This document shows, piece after piece, positions 55,108 to 55,720 of a stretch of 55,720 bases of DNA. Position numbers and translations under genes: made by a program. The number at the start of each line of letters is the position of its first letter. Within the stretch, counting starts at the first letter, position 1. This stretch comes from Mycobacterium sp. 1245805.9 (GTDB lineage: Bacteria; Actinomycetota; Actinomycetes; Mycobacteriales; Mycobacteriaceae): the NCBI RefSeq assembly GCF_001672915.1, contig NZ_LZKR01000094.1, forward strand, positions 1 through 55,720, read 5' to 3'. Under the pieces are notes generated by a model, which saw only the letters and a list, made by a program, of their open reading frames with translations, was not told the DNA's origin and searched no databases.

Positions 55108-55720
55108 ATGAGCGAACCCGAAGTGATCTTGCCGCGGGAACTGACCGACATCAGCGACGAGGTGCGTCGCGTGCCGCCGCCGCCCGGCACCGCCGAGGTC
55201 CCCGCCCCGTATGCATTCCGGCTTGCCGACCCGGACAAGGATGCCGAGATGATCTCGGAGTGGATGAACCGGCCCGCCCTTGCCGAATCGTGGGAATACG
55301 CCTGGCCGCCCAAGCGCTGGCACCGATACCTCAGCGCGCAACTCGACGGTAGCTATTCGCGACCGTTTTTTGCCAGCCAGGATGGGCAAGACCACGCTTA
55401 TATCGAATTGTACCGGGCCGCAAAGGATTCCATCGCCACCCGATACGAGGCTGACCCCTACGATTTGGGGATACACGCCGCCATCGCCGACGAAGAGTTC
55501 GTGAATCGGGGTATCGCCGGGTACGTGCTGCCGTACTTCGTCGCGAGCGTGCTCGGCCAGGAACACGCAGCCGGCGCGCTCGCAGAATCGCCGTGCCGTC
55601 TTGTTGCGGTAATCGGGATCGAACATGATCCGGCGACACCGTGGATCCTGGCCGAGCACGCTCGCGACGAAGTACGGCAGCACGTACCCGGCGATACCCC
55701 GATTCACGAACTCTTCCTCG
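55108..55720 (+). CDS. mbtK: MbtK-like lysine N-acyltransferase (GNAT), 3' end corrupted
   Basis: The GNAT-type acyltransferase begins at ATG 55108 with [33 protein letters not shown] and [19 protein letters not shown], as in MbtK (Rv1347c), which acylates the lysine of mycobactin, a siderophore. The reading is normal up to ASVLGQ (about base 55562). The expected continuation [20 protein letters not shown] is found only on the minus strand of 55563-55645, because the end of the window is a fold-back repeat. The last ~55 codons in this frame are therefore not real protein. Confidence 0.75.
   Translation, partial: MSEPEVILPRELTDISDEVRRVPPPPGTAEVPAPYAFRLADPDKDAEMISEWMNRPALAESWEYAWPPKRWHRYLSAQLDGSYSRPFFASQDGQDHAYIELYRAAKDSIATRYEADPYDLGIHAAIADEEFVNRGIAGYVLPYFVASVLGQEHAAGALAESPCRLVAVIGIEHDPATPWILAEHARDEVRQHVPGDTPIHELFL
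55492..55716. repeat. 71-bp perfect inverted repeat with an inverted 83-base spacer
   Basis: Bases 55492-55562 are the exact reverse complement of 55646-55716. Beyond one mismatch (55491/55717) the match continues to the last base of the window (55488/55720). The spacer 55563-55645 encodes the proper continuation of the acyltransferase only when reversed. This points to a fold-back chimera or misassembly at a contig end. Confidence 0.95.

Overview
This window is high-GC actinobacterial DNA and almost certainly comes from a Mycobacterium, most likely a slow grower. The evidence is a PE-domain lipase, FtsE, FtsX and SmpB sequences of mycobacterial type in the ftsE-ftsX-smpB-tmRNA order, the mycobacterial tmRNA tag ADSHQRDYALAA, mycofactocin-coupled SDRs, F420- and mycothiol-type enzymes, a 13E12-family HNH gene with a perfect mycobacterial SOS box, and DUF732 proteins. 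All calls come from reading the sequence; no database search was run.

Layout. 1-5.1 kb is conserved core: the end of an MscS-type channel, a proline-rich membrane protein, ftsE, ftsX, smpB, a DMT transporter, a mycothiol-dependent-isomerase-like protein, and ssrA (tmRNA) with a strong terminator. 5.1-19 kb is an accessory metabolic block of visibly lower GC. At its tmRNA-proximal end are a TetR remnant and a P450 remnant around an intact zinc alcohol dehydrogenase. Then come a tightly packed six-gene run (carboxylic acid reductase, unknown protein, cyclase-family hydrolase, APH-fold kinase, P450, DapB-fold dehydrogenase), a convergent GntR/FCD regulator and a second DapB-fold dehydrogenase. 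A near-identical 17-bp motif lies upstream of the reductase gene and in the gntR/dehydrogenase intergenic region, which suggests one regulon.

19-23 kb holds a DUF808 membrane protein, a stand-alone MurJ-type pseudokinase and a PE-lipase (LipY-like). 23-33.3 kb is the most unusual part. It has a polytopic patatin-like phospholipase with a small secreted Cys-rich protein, convergent to a two-gene membrane-anchored pair resembling the CATRA conflict system. Divergent from that pair are a sugar-kinase/MurQ fusion, a YbbE-like serine-hydrolase lipoprotein and an M15 peptidase, which together look like muropeptide or MurNAc salvage. A DSDKSE-repeat protein follows.

33.3-42.2 kb contains an RCK-channel-RCK protein, a type I glutamine synthetase, a PGRP-type amidase, DUF732 proteins, two tandem paralogous TetR regulators and an F420-type oxidoreductase. 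42.2-48.3 kb is a five-gene catabolic operon (SDR, SDR, double CMD protein, aldehyde dehydrogenase, flavin monooxygenase) divergent from a TetR gene, with two identical-type palindromes between them. 48.3-55.7 kb holds SelO, hemerythrin, a WGxxGxxG small protein, a CitE-like lyase, an Rv2466c-like DsbA protein, the SOS-box 13E12/HNH gene, a DUF488 protein and an MbtK-like acyltransferase. The last ~160 bases are a fold-back inverted repeat that corrupts the acyltransferase gene and is probably a sequencing or assembly artefact.
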